Shown here piece after piece: positions 24,226-34,100 of a DNA stretch of 64,000 nucleotides. Position 1 is the first letter of the stretch. Every line of letters starts with the position of its first letter. Origin of the DNA: Rhodococcus aetherivorans (lineage in GTDB: Bacteria > Actinomycetota > Actinomycetes > Mycobacteriales > Mycobacteriaceae); assembly GCF_011058165.1 (NCBI RefSeq), contig NZ_JAALEG010000009.1, positions 53,262 to 117,261 on the forward strand, given 5' to 3'. The notes beneath the pieces are model-generated. The model saw nothing but the letters and a program-made list of their open reading frames with translations. It had not been told where the DNA came from and searched no databases. The position numbers and the translations under genes were made by a program.

Positions 24226-24444
24226 GTGGTCCATACATGCGAGGGTCGGCACCGGTTACGGACCGATATCGACGACGACGCCGGCGAGTCCTACTCGCGT
24301 CTCCGGCACACGTCCGGCACGGCGGCAGGTGCGTGCATGGTGGCGGCAGCCATGGCGGTCGCCGTCACCGGTTCGGTGCTTCTCGGGCTGGCAGTCGCAG
24401 CGTCCGTCCTGGTGGCCGTAGCCATCGCCGCCATCATGATCTGA
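24226..24444 (+). CDS. Small single-helix membrane protein, unknown function
   Basis: A 72-residue product starting with GTG after GGGGG at 8-base spacing. The N-terminal half is polar and acidic (DIDDDAGES); the C-terminal 38 residues are almost entirely Ala, Val, Leu, Ile and Met, enough for one long or two short membrane helices, ending MI. The strong promoter just upstream supports expression. No family is recognised. Confidence 0.5.
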   Translation: MVHTCEGRHRLRTDIDDDAGESYSRLRHTSGTAAGACMVAAAMAVAVTGSVLLGLAVAASVLVAVAIAAIMI

Positions 24445-24465
24445 CGCGCGGACCCGGCTCCCCGT

Positions 24466-25917
24466 TCACGCCTCGACCACCAGGAGCCAATCCCGGTCGC
24501 CGTCGACGTTCGTCCCCGGGGTGGCCACGTTTCCGTCCCGATCGATCTCCGCCGGCAGCGAAGGCGCGGCGGCATCGGCGGGATCGATCCAGCCGAGTGT
24601 CGCTCCCGGCGGAATCAGTGCACGCTCGAGCCGGATCGTGCGCTGCGTCGGCACATAGACGACGGCGAGCGAGCCGTCCGGGGTGCGTGCAGCGGTGACG
24701 TAGTCGTCGTCCAGGACGTCCACCATCTCGTCGTCCGTCGATCGGGTGCCTCGCCCGTCGAGCACGAACGGCTCGTCGACGTCCGGCACCAACTGCCACC
24801 AGGCCCACGAGGCCCACAGATCACGAATGGCCTCGAGCTGTGTGACGGCGGGTGTGTCGAGGCGCGATTCCCAGCCGTCTCGGAACTCCCAGTCGTCGGA
24901 GCCACGAAACTCCCCCGGTGATCCGGAGGTCAACGCCCACAGAGCCTGGCGCCGAAGGGTCTCGTCGGTTGTCGGCGCCGTGTCGGGCTGGTTGTTCTCG
25001 CCCTCGTAGTTTCCCTCCGAGAAGACGGCGGGGCGCGGGTCCCTGGCGCCCGCCGGTCGCTGGTAACCGTCCAGCACTGCCTTGTACGTCGGCAGATATG
25101 TGTAGACGAAGTTCCAGTCCGCCAACGGTTCCCAGAAGGGGTTGTCCGTCGAGAGCGATTTCTGGGGTCCCAGCTGTATCGAGAACGGCCTGTCCGAGCC
25201 GGCCGCCCTGATCCCTTCGAGCATGCCGCGCAACACGTGGTCGGAGTCGGAACCGGCAGCGGGATCGTCTGTCTCGGGAGAATAGTCGCCGCCGGTCATC
25301 CAGACGATGTTCGGAAACCGAGCGTATCGCTGGGCGAACATCCGGCCGTGGACGGCGGCCTGTTCGGCAGTCGCCGATGCGAACACGTCGGAAATGTTCC
25401 ACCCGTCCATCGGGTAGAGGAACAGCGTGTTCCCGTGCCGGCAGGCGATCCGCAGGTACTCGTCGACACGCGCCCAGTACCGCTCGTTCCACGCCGTGAT
25501 GTCACCGTCGACGAACGGTCGGATGCCGTCGAAGGTCGCTCCCTCCTCGCTCGGCCCGCCGTTGTCGGGGACGGCGACCGCAGAGATTATCGATGCGTTG
25601 AACCCGTGGGCCTCACGATTCGCGAAGTACGATTCGGCCTGCTCGGGCGACCAGTCCGCCAGGCCGGACCACGGCGAGTCTCCGCGAATCAGGATCGGAT
25701 CGCCATGCTGATCTTCGAAGTAGCGGCCGTCACGACCGACAGCGGAGATGTAGCGATGGCCGGCGCTCTCGGTGACGTCGCACGCTGCGGCCGCCGGGAC
25801 GGTCGCGGGCGGCGACGGCCGAACCTGCGGCCCGCCGCCATCCGAACAACTCGTCAGGCAGAGCAGGACCAGGAGGGACAGGCCGGCGGTTCCGCCTCGA
25901 AGGTCCCCGGTTCCGGC
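24466..25917 (-). CDS. DUF4038/apiosidase-like glycosidase lipoprotein, start codon missing
   Basis: An open frame of about 484 codons. It begins just after TAA (25918-25920) and encodes a lipoprotein signal core (LSLLVLLCLTSCS) then a (beta/alpha)8-barrel of the DUF4038 type: GRYFEDQHGDPILIRGDSPW, WSPEQAESYFANREAHGFNA, FPNIVWMTGGDYSPE and RPAVFSEGNYEGENN. Such proteins are mostly extracellular glycosidases, and the acidic pairs in GGDYSPE and SEGNYEGE are plausible catalytic residues. No ATG, GTG or TTG occurs between the stop and the lipobox. An ATG at 25410 would remove the signal and a third of the barrel. Either CTG is used, or the start was lost by a base change or indel near 25890-25917, so the gene may be broken. 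It is monocistronic. Confidence 0.65.
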   Translation of the reverse strand, partial: AGTGDLRGGTAGLSLLVLLCLTSCSDGGGPQVRPSPPATVPAAAACDVTESAGHRYISAVGRDGRYFEDQHGDPILIRGDSPWSGLADWSPEQAESYFANREAHGFNASIISAVAVPDNGGPSEEGATFDGIRPFVDGDITAWNERYWARVDEYLRIACRHGNTLFLYPMDGWNISDVFASATAEQAAVHGRMFAQRYARFPNIVWMTGGDYSPETDDPAAGSDSDHVLRGMLEGIRAAGSDRPFSIQLGPQKSLSTDNPFWEPLADWNFVYTYLPTYKAVLDGYQRPAGARDPRPAVFSEGNYEGENNQPDTAPTTDETLRRQALWALTSGSPGEFRGSDDWEFRDGWESRLDTPAVTQLEAIRDLWASWAWWQLVPDVDEPFVLDGRGTRSTDDEMVDVLDDDYVTAARTPDGSLAVVYVPTQRTIRLERALIPPGATLGWIDPADAAAPSLPAEIDRDGNVATPGTNVDGDRDWLLVVEA

Positions 25918-25988
25918 TTACCGTGAGCGTGCGGCCGAATGCTCGCGCCCGGACCGTCGCCGGCCGCACAGCACGGGGAGGGAGCACG

Positions 25989-26225
25989 ATGAACGATCTC
26001 CTCCGGCAGGTCGCCGAACTGCGCACGGATCTGCAGGCCCTGGACCGGCGCGTGCGCTCCCTCGCCGAGGCGTTCGACCTGGTGGATCCGGTACCGGACG
26101 ACGACGCCGCCGAGGCGAACCTGCGGGAGGTCATCGACGGCCTCACCGACGCCCACCTGGATCTGAGCACCGCGGACAAGCATCTCGAGACCGTCGCGTC
26201 GCACGCGGCCCGGCTCGGCGCCTGA
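25989..26225 (+). CDS. Small helical protein, unknown function
   Basis: A 78-residue acidic protein, mostly helical with leucine spacing compatible with a coiled coil (LLRQVAELRTDLQALDRRVR). GGGAGGGAGC precedes the ATG. It is encoded 100 bases before crtU on the same strand and may share its promoter. No family is recognised. Confidence 0.6.
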   Translation: MNDLLRQVAELRTDLQALDRRVRSLAEAFDLVDPVPDDDAAEANLREVIDGLTDAHLDLSTADKHLETVASHAARLGA

Positions 26226-26327
26226 CCGCGTCGGCCGTCGCCGGGGGCCTTGCCGCGGTAGGCTCGGCCTCGCCACTGTTCGACCAGGACGGCCGGATTC
26301 GGACCGGCGCCGCAGGAGGGCAGCTAT

Positions 26328-27893
26328 ATGAACGGTGCCGTCGGCAGCGATCGGCGGATCGCCCACCACGCCGCCTCTCGGGGTGCGCCGGACACCGGGC
26401 ATCTGCCGCAGCGGCCCCGAGTGGTGGTCGTCGGCGCGGGCATCGCGGGGCTGACCGCCGCCACCGCCCTCGCCGAGCGCGGCGTGGAGGTCGAGGTGCT
26501 CGAACGCGAGGCTCACCTCGGCGGGCGGGTCGGCGGGTGGCACGAGCGGCTCGACGACGGCACCGGGATCGCGATGAACCGCGGGTTCCACGCCTTCTTC
26601 CGGCAGTACTACAACCTGCGCCGGCTGCTGCGCCGCACCGACCCGGATCTGCAACGGCTGACGGCGGTCGACGACTATCCGCTCATCGACGGCGAGGGCC
26701 GGCGCGACACCTTTCGCGGGATCCCGAACACCCCTCCGTGGAACGCGCTGGTGTTCGCGTTGCGCAGCCCCACGTTCCGGCTGCAGGACCTGGTGCGCAT
26801 CGACGTGCGGGCGGCGGCCCCGCTGGCGACCGTGTCCGTGCCGGAGATCTACGACCGGCTCGACGACGTCGATGCACAGACGTTCCTGCAGCGCATCCGC
26901 TTTCCAGAGGCGGCCAACCATCTGGCGTTCGAGGTGTTCTCGCGCAGCTTCTTCGCTCCCCCGGCCGGCATGTCGGCCGCCGAGCTGGCCACGATGTTCC
27001 ACATCTACTTCCTCGGCTCCGCCGAGGGACTGCTCTTCGACGTGGCCACCGGCAACTTCGACACCACCCTGTGGGAGCCGCTCGGCCGGTACCTCGCGGG
27101 ACACGGCGCGCGCATCCGGACGTCCACCGCGGTGACCGGCGTCGAACTCGGCGGTACCCGGACCTTCCGCGTCCACGACGGCACCGGCGGCAGCATCGAC
27201 GCCGACGGCCTCGTCCTCGCGCTCGATGTGGCCGGGCTGCGCGCCCTCGTCGACGCCTCGCCGGATCTCGGCGATCCCGGATGGCGTTCCCGGGTGGACC
27301 GATTGCGTTCCGCGCCCCCGTTCCTGGTGCAGCGCCTGTGGCTGGACCGTCCCGTCGCCGCGGACCGCCCGGCATTTCTCGGCACAGGCGGCCTGCGCCC
27401 GCTCGACAATGTCAGCGTGCTCGACCGTTACGAGGAGGAGGCCCGGGCCTGGACTCGCCGCACCGGCGGCTCGGTCGTGGAACTGCACGCGTACGCCGCG
27501 ACGGGAGACGCTGTCGGCGGGGCACATTCGCCCGACGACGTGCGCGCCCAGGTGCTCGCGCGCCTGCACGCGATCTATCCCGAGACCGCCGCGGCCCGCG
27601 TCGTCGAGGAACGCACCCTCTGGCGTCAGGACTGTCCGTTGTTCGGGGTGGGCGATTTCGCGCGACGGCCCACCGTCCGCACCCCGCACGAACGGTTGAT
27701 GCTCGCCGGCGACGGCATCCGGATCGACCTGCCGGTGGCCCTCATGGAACGCGCGGCCACCACCGGGTGGCACGCCGCGAATTCCCTTCTCGCGCAATGG
27801 GGTGTGGCCGGACACGACCTGTACACGGTGCCCACGCAGGGCCGTTCACCCGTCCTGCGCCGGCTCGCCGCCCTGGAAAGGCACCCCGCATGA
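26328..27893 (+). CDS. crtU: Beta-carotene desaturase/methyltransferase (CrtU-type)
   Basis: A 521-residue FAD-dependent carotenoid enzyme. The dinucleotide-binding motif VVVVGAGIAGLTAATALAER is near residue 32, followed by LEREAHLGGRVGGW. GFHAFFRQYYNLRRLLRRTD, FEVFSRSFFAPP and MFHIYFLGSAEGLLFD closely match actinobacterial CrtU, which desaturates and shifts a methyl group to make aromatic end groups (isorenieratene, chlorobactene). The C-terminal FAD segment is LMLAGDGIRIDLPVALMERA. GGAGGG precedes the ATG. The next gene overlaps by 4 bases and encodes the Rieske partner often found beside crtU. Other crt genes are not in the window, so the upstream pathway must be elsewhere. Confidence 0.85.
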   Translation: MNGAVGSDRRIAHHAASRGAPDTGHLPQRPRVVVVGAGIAGLTAATALAERGVEVEVLEREAHLGGRVGGWHERLDDGTGIAMNRGFHAFFRQYYNLRRLLRRTDPDLQRLTAVDDYPLIDGEGRRDTFRGIPNTPPWNALVFALRSPTFRLQDLVRIDVRAAAPLATVSVPEIYDRLDDVDAQTFLQRIRFPEAANHLAFEVFSRSFFAPPAGMSAAELATMFHIYFLGSAEGLLFDVATGNFDTTLWEPLGRYLAGHGARIRTSTAVTGVELGGTRTFRVHDGTGGSIDADGLVLALDVAGLRALVDASPDLGDPGWRSRVDRLRSAPPFLVQRLWLDRPVAADRPAFLGTGGLRPLDNVSVLDRYEEEARAWTRRTGGSVVELHAYAATGDAVGGAHSPDDVRAQVLARLHAIYPETAAARVVEERTLWRQDCPLFGVGDFARRPTVRTPHERLMLAGDGIRIDLPVALMERAATTGWHAANSLLAQWGVAGHDLYTVPTQGRSPVLRRLAALERHPA

Positions 27894-28927
27894 GCGTGCT
27901 CGATCCGCTGTACCGGCGCTGGCCCGACACCTGGCCCGTCCGGCCCATCGACCCGGATCGCTGGGCCGCGCAGCAACCCACCTACCGCGGTGCACGGCCC
28001 GAGCTGATCTCCGCCGTCCTCGACCGCGCCCAGCGCCGGCCGTCCGGCAACTGGTACGTCGTGGCGGCCAGCCGTGAGATCGGCGCGGACCGGCCCTTCG
28101 GCATCACGATCGCCGGCATCGAACTCGTCGCCTGGCGCGACGGCGACCGGGTGCTCGTCGGCCCCGGCGCCTGCCCCCACCTCGGCGCCCCGATGGCGCT
28201 GGCCGCGGTGGACTGCGGCGCGCTGGTCTGCCGCTGGCACGGGCTGCGCCTCGACGCCGACGGCGCCTACGGCTGGAAGCCCTTCCCCAGCCACGACGAC
28301 GGGGTGCTCGTGTGGGTCCGTCTCGATCACGTCGGCGGCGAGGAGCCGACGGAACTGCCGATCGTCCCGACTCGCCCGACGGCCGGGTCCCGCATCGCCG
28401 CGGTGGCCACCCTCGTCGGTGTGTGCGAACCGGCCGACATCGTCGCCAACCGCCTCGACCCGTGGCACGGCGCCTGGTTCCACCCGTATTCGTTCGCCCG
28501 CTTGGAGGTGGTCGAGGCTCCCTCCACCCGCGGCACTGCGGACGGCGAGGACCGGTTCCTCGTCGACGTCACCTTCCGGGTCGCCGGCCGGATCGGTGTG
28601 CCGGTGCGCGCCGAATTCACCAGCCCGGACCCGCGCACCGTCGTCATGCGGATCGTGTCGGGCGAGGGCGTGGGCAGCGTGGTCGAGACCCACGCGACGC
28701 CCCTCGGTGCCGGACCGGACGGGTGGCCCCGGACCGCGATCGTCGAGGCCGTCGTCGCCGATTCCCCTCGCCCCGGGTTCGGCATCGCCACCCGGCGCGC
28801 CGCCGCCGCCCTCCGCCCCCTCATGCGGCACACGGCCACCCGGCTGTGGCGCGACGACCTGGACTACGCCGAACGGCGCTATCAACTCCGCACCGCGGCA
28901 CAATCGGGCCGCGTCCCCGGCCGGTAG
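27890..28927 (+). CDS. Rieske [2Fe-2S] protein, DUF5914 type, crtU partner
   Basis: A 345-residue protein with a Rieske domain around residues 50-150. Cluster ligands are Cys95-Pro-His97 and Cys114-Arg-Trp-His117 (GACPHLG and CRWHG). The rest (about 150-345) resembles the DUF5914 part of actinobacterial proteins encoded next to CrtU and probably forms a hydrophobic substrate or partner site. It may pass electrons in the formation or hydroxylation of aromatic carotenoids; the reaction is not established as far as I know. Its ATG overlaps the crtU stop (ATGA), implying coupled translation and stoichiometric expression. Confidence 0.8.
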   Translation: MSVLDPLYRRWPDTWPVRPIDPDRWAAQQPTYRGARPELISAVLDRAQRRPSGNWYVVAASREIGADRPFGITIAGIELVAWRDGDRVLVGPGACPHLGAPMALAAVDCGALVCRWHGLRLDADGAYGWKPFPSHDDGVLVWVRLDHVGGEEPTELPIVPTRPTAGSRIAAVATLVGVCEPADIVANRLDPWHGAWFHPYSFARLEVVEAPSTRGTADGEDRFLVDVTFRVAGRIGVPVRAEFTSPDPRTVVMRIVSGEGVGSVVETHATPLGAGPDGWPRTAIVEAVVADSPRPGFGIATRRAAAALRPLMRHTATRLWRDDLDYAERRYQLRTAAQSGRVPGR

Positions 28928-29007
28928 CCGCTGCGCGGCGGGCATCCCGCACGGATTCGGGACCGAGGACCCTGGCCCGCGGTGTGGCACGCGCGCACAG
29001 TCGAGGC

Positions 29008-30081
29008 ATGCTCGACACCGTCCTCGACATCTTCCGGGTGCGCCAGTACTTCGACCTCCTCTCCCGCGGTCGTGACGTGGTCGAAGGCGTGCGCAGCGAC
29101 GCCGGTTTTCTCGTCGACGTCGCGCGGGCGGCCCTGCGGCGGCCCTCGGGCACGCCGGACCGGGAACTGCACCCCTTTCCCCGGTTCGAGCCCTTCCGGG
29201 TCGGGCTGCAGGAGGGGGATCGGATCGCGGTGGCCGCGACAGGGGGCAGCGGAGCGCTCGCGTCTCTGGTCGGTGTGGCCCGGGCGATGGAGGAGGGTGG
29301 GATCCGGCCGGCGGTGATCTCCTTGTGCTCCGGTTCCGCGCTGTTCGGCTTCCCGATCGCGGCGGGAGTCCCCGCCGAGGAGGTCGCAGAGTTCACCCTC
29401 GCGCTGGATCCCGAGGACTATCTCGACGTCGACTGGCGTCGGCTGCTCGCCGTCGCACCGACGGTGGGCCGCGGGTTCGCCGGCATCCTGCGCGGCGATG
29501 CGATCGAGGCCACGTACCGGCGCCTGCTCGGCGACATGACGCTCGCCGCGATGCCCGTACCCGCCTACGCGCCGATCTGGAACATCGAACAGAACCGGCT
29601 CGAATACCTCGGGCCACGAACGTATCCCGACCTTCCCGTGGCCCGGGCCGTGCACATGGCGGTCGCGCTGCCGCTGTTCGTCGCGCCCGTCGAGCTCGGC
29701 GGATTCCACTGGTGTGACGGCGGGATCGTCGACATCTTCCCCGTCCACCCGCTGCTCGACCTCGAGCAGCCGTGCGAGGTCACCCTCGCCGTCAACGGCT
29801 TCTACCCACCCGGCTTCGAAGGCGAGGACGCCACCGGCTGGGCCGAGCGGCGCGCGAGCATCCTCTACATCGCCGGTCAGGTGCGCACGTCCCAGCAGGT
29901 CGAGCTGGCGCGGGAGAACCTGGCGCGGCTGCGCTCGGCCTCCCACGTCACGATGATCGAGCCGGTTCCGTACGAGAAAGTGCGGGGCGTCGGCTTCTAC
30001 CGGCAGTTCCTCGGCACCCGGGACTGGCCGGAGTTCATGCAGGCCGGACGTGCCGATGCCCGGCGCGTCCTGGCGGCGTGA
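29008..30081 (+). CDS. Patatin-like protein with an atypical nucleophile elbow
   Basis: A 357-residue patatin-fold protein. The glycine-rich oxyanion segment is TGGSGALASLVGV (79-90), and the catalytic Asp is in CDGGIVD. The nucleophile elbow, normally GxSxG, reads SLCSGSALFG (105-114), where the expected first Gly is replaced, so lipase activity is uncertain. If active it would hydrolyse phospholipids or other acyl esters. There is no signal peptide. The ATG at 29008 has only a weak GAGG upstream, and an upstream GTG in frame cannot be excluded. It starts 80 bases after the Rieske gene on the same strand. Confidence 0.7.
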   Translation: MLDTVLDIFRVRQYFDLLSRGRDVVEGVRSDAGFLVDVARAALRRPSGTPDRELHPFPRFEPFRVGLQEGDRIAVAATGGSGALASLVGVARAMEEGGIRPAVISLCSGSALFGFPIAAGVPAEEVAEFTLALDPEDYLDVDWRRLLAVAPTVGRGFAGILRGDAIEATYRRLLGDMTLAAMPVPAYAPIWNIEQNRLEYLGPRTYPDLPVARAVHMAVALPLFVAPVELGGFHWCDGGIVDIFPVHPLLDLEQPCEVTLAVNGFYPPGFEGEDATGWAERRASILYIAGQVRTSQQVELARENLARLRSASHVTMIEPVPYEKVRGVGFYRQFLGTRDWPEFMQAGRADARRVLAA

Positions 30082-30193
30082 CGAGTCGCTCGCCGGCAGC
30101 GGAACTTGTCGGTCCCCTCGGGCACTGTGTACAACGTGCCCGCACGGGTACCACTCGACAGAACGGCTCGGGAGATTCCACGGGAGGTTCGAC

Positions 30194-30541
30194 ATGGCGA
30201 ACGTAACGATGTTCCGTCGGGTGATCGCACCGGCTGCGGTGGCGTTCCCCTCCTCCGCGCTGGCGGACGCCCTGCTCGCCGCGGCTGCCGCGGTGCCGCT
30301 GCACGGATCGGTGGCCGGCGCGGTGGAAGGCAGCGTGGACGACGCGGTGCGGGTGCTGACCGCCGACGAGGGCGGGTTGTTCCCGTCGCAGGCAGCGGCC
30401 ATCGTCTACGAGTCCTTCGTGGCGGCGATACGGGGGCTCGACACGATCGAGACCGCGGTCGCCCTCGGCACCGTCTTCACCGCCTACCTGGACCGGCTCA
30501 CCGCCGCGAATCCCGCCCCGACGGACGCCGCGGCGGCCTGA
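30194..30541 (+). CDS. Alanine-rich hypothetical protein
   Basis: A 115-residue, Ala/Val-rich protein. GGGAGG precedes the ATG at 6-base spacing, which fixes the start. No signal peptide or membrane helix is convincing and no family is recognised. The central part (GSVDDAVRVLTADEGGLFPS) could be amphipathic helices. It is encoded 112 bases after the patatin-like gene. Confidence 0.55.
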   Translation: MANVTMFRRVIAPAAVAFPSSALADALLAAAAAVPLHGSVAGAVEGSVDDAVRVLTADEGGLFPSQAAAIVYESFVAAIRGLDTIETAVALGTVFTAYLDRLTAANPAPTDAAAA

Positions 30542-30677
30542 CCACGTGGATCGGACCGGCCGCGACGTGCGGGTCCGCGTTTCCGGGCCCCGCCGTACCC
30601 GCCGGTCGTCGGTAGACTGGAAGACGACCCTGCCGTGCACGGCACCCAGGTATGACGAGAAGCAGGCTCGGTAGATC

Positions 30678-31148
30678 GTGAGTGAAGGACGGATTCGGCA
30701 CGCGGTTGCGCCCGACCGGGTCGGGGCCCGGACCCACATATCCCCGTTGCGTCGGCTGAAGCAGCGGTGGCTCCGCTGGCGCCGGCGCATCGAGACGCGC
30801 CCGTCGCTGAATCTGACGTACCGCATCACCGTCGGTACCTTCGGAGCGCTCGTGTTGCTGGCCGGCGTCGTCGCCATCCCCTACCCCGGCCCGGGCTGGC
30901 TGATCGTCTTCGCCGGCCTCGGGATCCTGGCCTCGGAGTTCGCCTGGGCTCACCGTCTGCTGCACTTCGCGCGGGGCCGCTACGACCGGTTCATGCACTG
31001 GTTCGGGCAGCAGTCGCTGGTGGTGCGGGGCGCGGGAGCGCTCACGACCGGCGCGATCGTGGTCATGACGCTGTGGCTGCTGGGCACGCTCAGCCTGGCC
31101 GGCGGCTGGATCGGGGTCGACTACTCGTGGCTCGACAGCCCGCTCTAG
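30678..31148 (+). CDS. TIGR02611-family membrane protein
   Basis: A 156-residue protein of the actinobacterial TIGR02611 family, recognised by the PYPGPGWLIVFAGLGILASEF stretch. Three or so membrane helices are predicted (about 52-70, 73-92 and 116-138), with a basic N-terminal cytosolic region (LKQRWLRWRRRIETRPS). Function is unknown. GTG start at 30678; a TAGACT -10-like box lies about 60 bases upstream. Confidence 0.7.
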   Translation: MSEGRIRHAVAPDRVGARTHISPLRRLKQRWLRWRRRIETRPSLNLTYRITVGTFGALVLLAGVVAIPYPGPGWLIVFAGLGILASEFAWAHRLLHFARGRYDRFMHWFGQQSLVVRGAGALTTGAIVVMTLWLLGTLSLAGGWIGVDYSWLDSPL

Positions 31149-31163
31149 CCGACGGCCGGACCG

Positions 31164-34100
31164 TCAGAGCATCCGGACCGTGTCGCCCGGATGCAGGCGT
31201 TCGACCCGGCCGCGGCATTCGATCTCGATCGGCCGCTGGATGCCCGCACCTGCACTGACCTCGACCTGCCGACCGGAGATCCGCACCTGCAGGTGGTGCC
31301 CCCGATAGAAGATCGGGAATTCGAGCGCGCCGAGTTCCTCCGGCCACTCCGGGCCGAAGACCAGGCGGTCCCCCCGCGCCTCGAGCCCGGAGAAGCAACG
31401 CTGCAGCAGGTCGACGCTGCCGGCCATGGCCGCGAGATGAATCCCCTCCGAGGTGGTGCCCCCCTGGATGTCGGCGATGTCGGACGCCAGCACCCGGTCG
31501 AAGAACTCCATGGCCTGACCGCGATGCGCCCGGGCCAGAACCCACGAGTGGACCACCGCGCTCAGCGTCGACCCGTGTGACGTCCGCGCCATGTAGTAGT
31601 CGATCGTCCGCGGAATGGTTTCGCCCGTCAGCTGGTAGCCGAGCCGCTCGAACAGCTCCCGCAGTTCGTCCGCCGACAGCAGGTAGAACAGCATGAGCAC
31701 GTCGGCCTGCTTCGACGCGCGGTAGCGGTTGACGTCGTCGCCCTCGGCCTCGAGGAGCCGGTCGAGACGCTGGATGTCGCCGTGCCGGCGCCGGTATCCC
31801 TCCCAGTCGAGTTCGGCCAGGTCCCCGTAGCCCTCGAACTGGCTGATGACCTGATCGTGGAAGGGCACGAACATGCGGCGGCTGACGTCCTCCCAACGCG
31901 CCGTCTCGCGAGCGGTCAGGCCGAGGGTGTCGACCAGTTCGGTGCGGATCCGCAGCGGGATGATCTCCAGCGCCTCGAGCGCGCGCAGGATCACCCACAC
32001 CGCCATGACGTTGGTGTAGGCGTTGTTGTCGATCCCGTCGAAGGGCGCGTCGGGATAGCCGGAGTGGAACTCGTCGGGGCCGATGACGCCGCGGATGACG
32101 TACCGATCACGGGCGCGGTCGTACGTGGCGAGATCGGCGAAGAACCGGGCGATCTCCACCAGCATCTCGGCCCCGTACTCCGCGAGGAACCCCAGATCCC
32201 CGGTCACCTGGTAGTACTGCCACACGTTGTGCGCGACCGCGACCCCGATGTGGTGCTGGCGCCAGCTCGCGTCGGGATTCCACCGTCCCGACTTCGGATT
32301 GAGGTGCACCTGCTGGCTCTCCTCGCGGCCGTCGCTGCCGGACTGCCACGGGAACATCGCGCCGCTGTGACCCGCCTCCCGCGCCGCGCGGCGGGCCTCG
32401 TCCAGGCGGCGGTGGCGGTAGCGCAGGAGCGAACGGGTCAACCCCGGCAACCTCAGGTTCAGCACCGGCAGCACGAACAGCTCGTCCCAGAAGATGTGCC
32501 CTCGATACGCCTCGCCGTGCAGGCCGCGCGCCGGTACGCCGACGTCGAGATCCGCGGTGTTCGGCGACAGCGTCTGCAGCATCTGCAGCAGGTGCAGCCG
32601 CACTATCCGCAGGCCTTCGCCGTCGCCCCCGAGGAAGATGTCTACGCGGTCCCACAGGTGCACCCAGGCGAGTACGTGCCCCTCGAGCGTTTCCTCGAAG
32701 CGCCCCGTGCGGGCCAGCCAGCGCGTGGCCTCCTCCGACGGCTCGGACACCGCCTGGTCACGCCCGGTGAACAGGGTGGCCATCTTCTCCAGGGTCACGG
32801 GCTCCCCGGCCGCGACATCGAGCGCGATGATGTGCCCGACCCGCCCTCTCGAGTCGAGGAGGGTGTACTCGGCGGGGATCCGTTCGTCGTCGCGCCAGAG
32901 CGTGCTGCGAGCCGCCACGGCGACGGGGATGCGGGACTGGTTGGTCTGCACCGTCAGGCACACCGAGTCCTCGGACAACCGGGCGGTGTGCAGCAATCGG
33001 AGATGATCGCCGGCCAGGTGCCGGTAGCGCTCGACGAGAGTGTTGCGGACCGCGCCGTCGACCTCCGACCGGATCTCGAGCCGCCCCGACCAGTCCTCCG
33101 GGACGATCGTCGTCTCGAGGCCGCACACGTGCGGCTGGTGCATCGCGACGAACCGGCGCTGCACGACCGTCGTCGTGCGGCCCGCACCGTCGCGGAATCG
33201 GAACCGCCGGGTGAGCACGGCCCGGCGCAGATCGAGATACTGGCAGTACTCCCGCACTTCGACGCAGTCGATGTCGAACCACTCGCCGCCGTCGATGCGG
33301 AAGGTGACCGGCAGCCAGTTCGGCAGGTTCACCATGCTCTCGTTGTCGATGGTGCGGCCCGCCACCTCGTCCGTCAGGCGGTTGAAGATCCCGGCGGCGT
33401 ACGTGCCGGGGTAGTGCACGGCACCGGCGCGGGATTCGGGGGCGCAGCCACGAGTGGCGAAGTACCCGTTGCCGACCGTGCACACGGCCTCGCGCAGTTT
33501 CTCGGCCGGCGGATCGTAACCCTCGAAGTACAGGGTCCAGGCGTCGTGACGCGGGCCGACCTCCTGGTCCTCGCCCCACAGCTCGGCGAGCCGCTGCAGC
33601 AGCCGCCGGACCTGTTCGGGGCCATCCACCGAGAACTGTGCCGCCGAGCGACGGTCGCCGTCCTCGGTGTGGCGCACCACGATTCCGAGTCCGGTGCCGG
33701 CCAGCGCGTCGAACGCGTCCTCGTCGGTGATGTCGTCACCGATGTAGACCGGGATCGGGTTGTCCTCGTCGCGCACGTGCTCGAGCACCCATTCGAGAGC
33801 CCGGCCCTTGTCCCAGTCGACGTCGGGGCGGATCTCGACGACCTTGCGACCGGTCGTGACCCGGAGGTGGTCCTCGGCGGCGGCGACCTCGTGCACCGCG
33901 GCGACGAGTCCCTCCTCGCGGTCCGGAGCGACGTTGCGGTAGTGCACGGCGACGGTGAACCGCTTGTGTTCGATCACCGCGCCCGGCACGTCGGCGAGCC
34001 GTTCCTGCAGCGCGGCGGCGGCCCGCTCGAGGTAGGGCACGGCGGCCAGGGCCGCATCGTTCTGCTGGTGCTGCCCGTCGGGGCCGATCAGTTCGAAGCC

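Noticed and set aside
24466..25410. The ATG at 25410 as the true start of the DUF4038-like gene
   Set aside because: It would remove the signal peptide and about a third of the barrel, and conserved family sequence continues upstream in the same frame to 25880.
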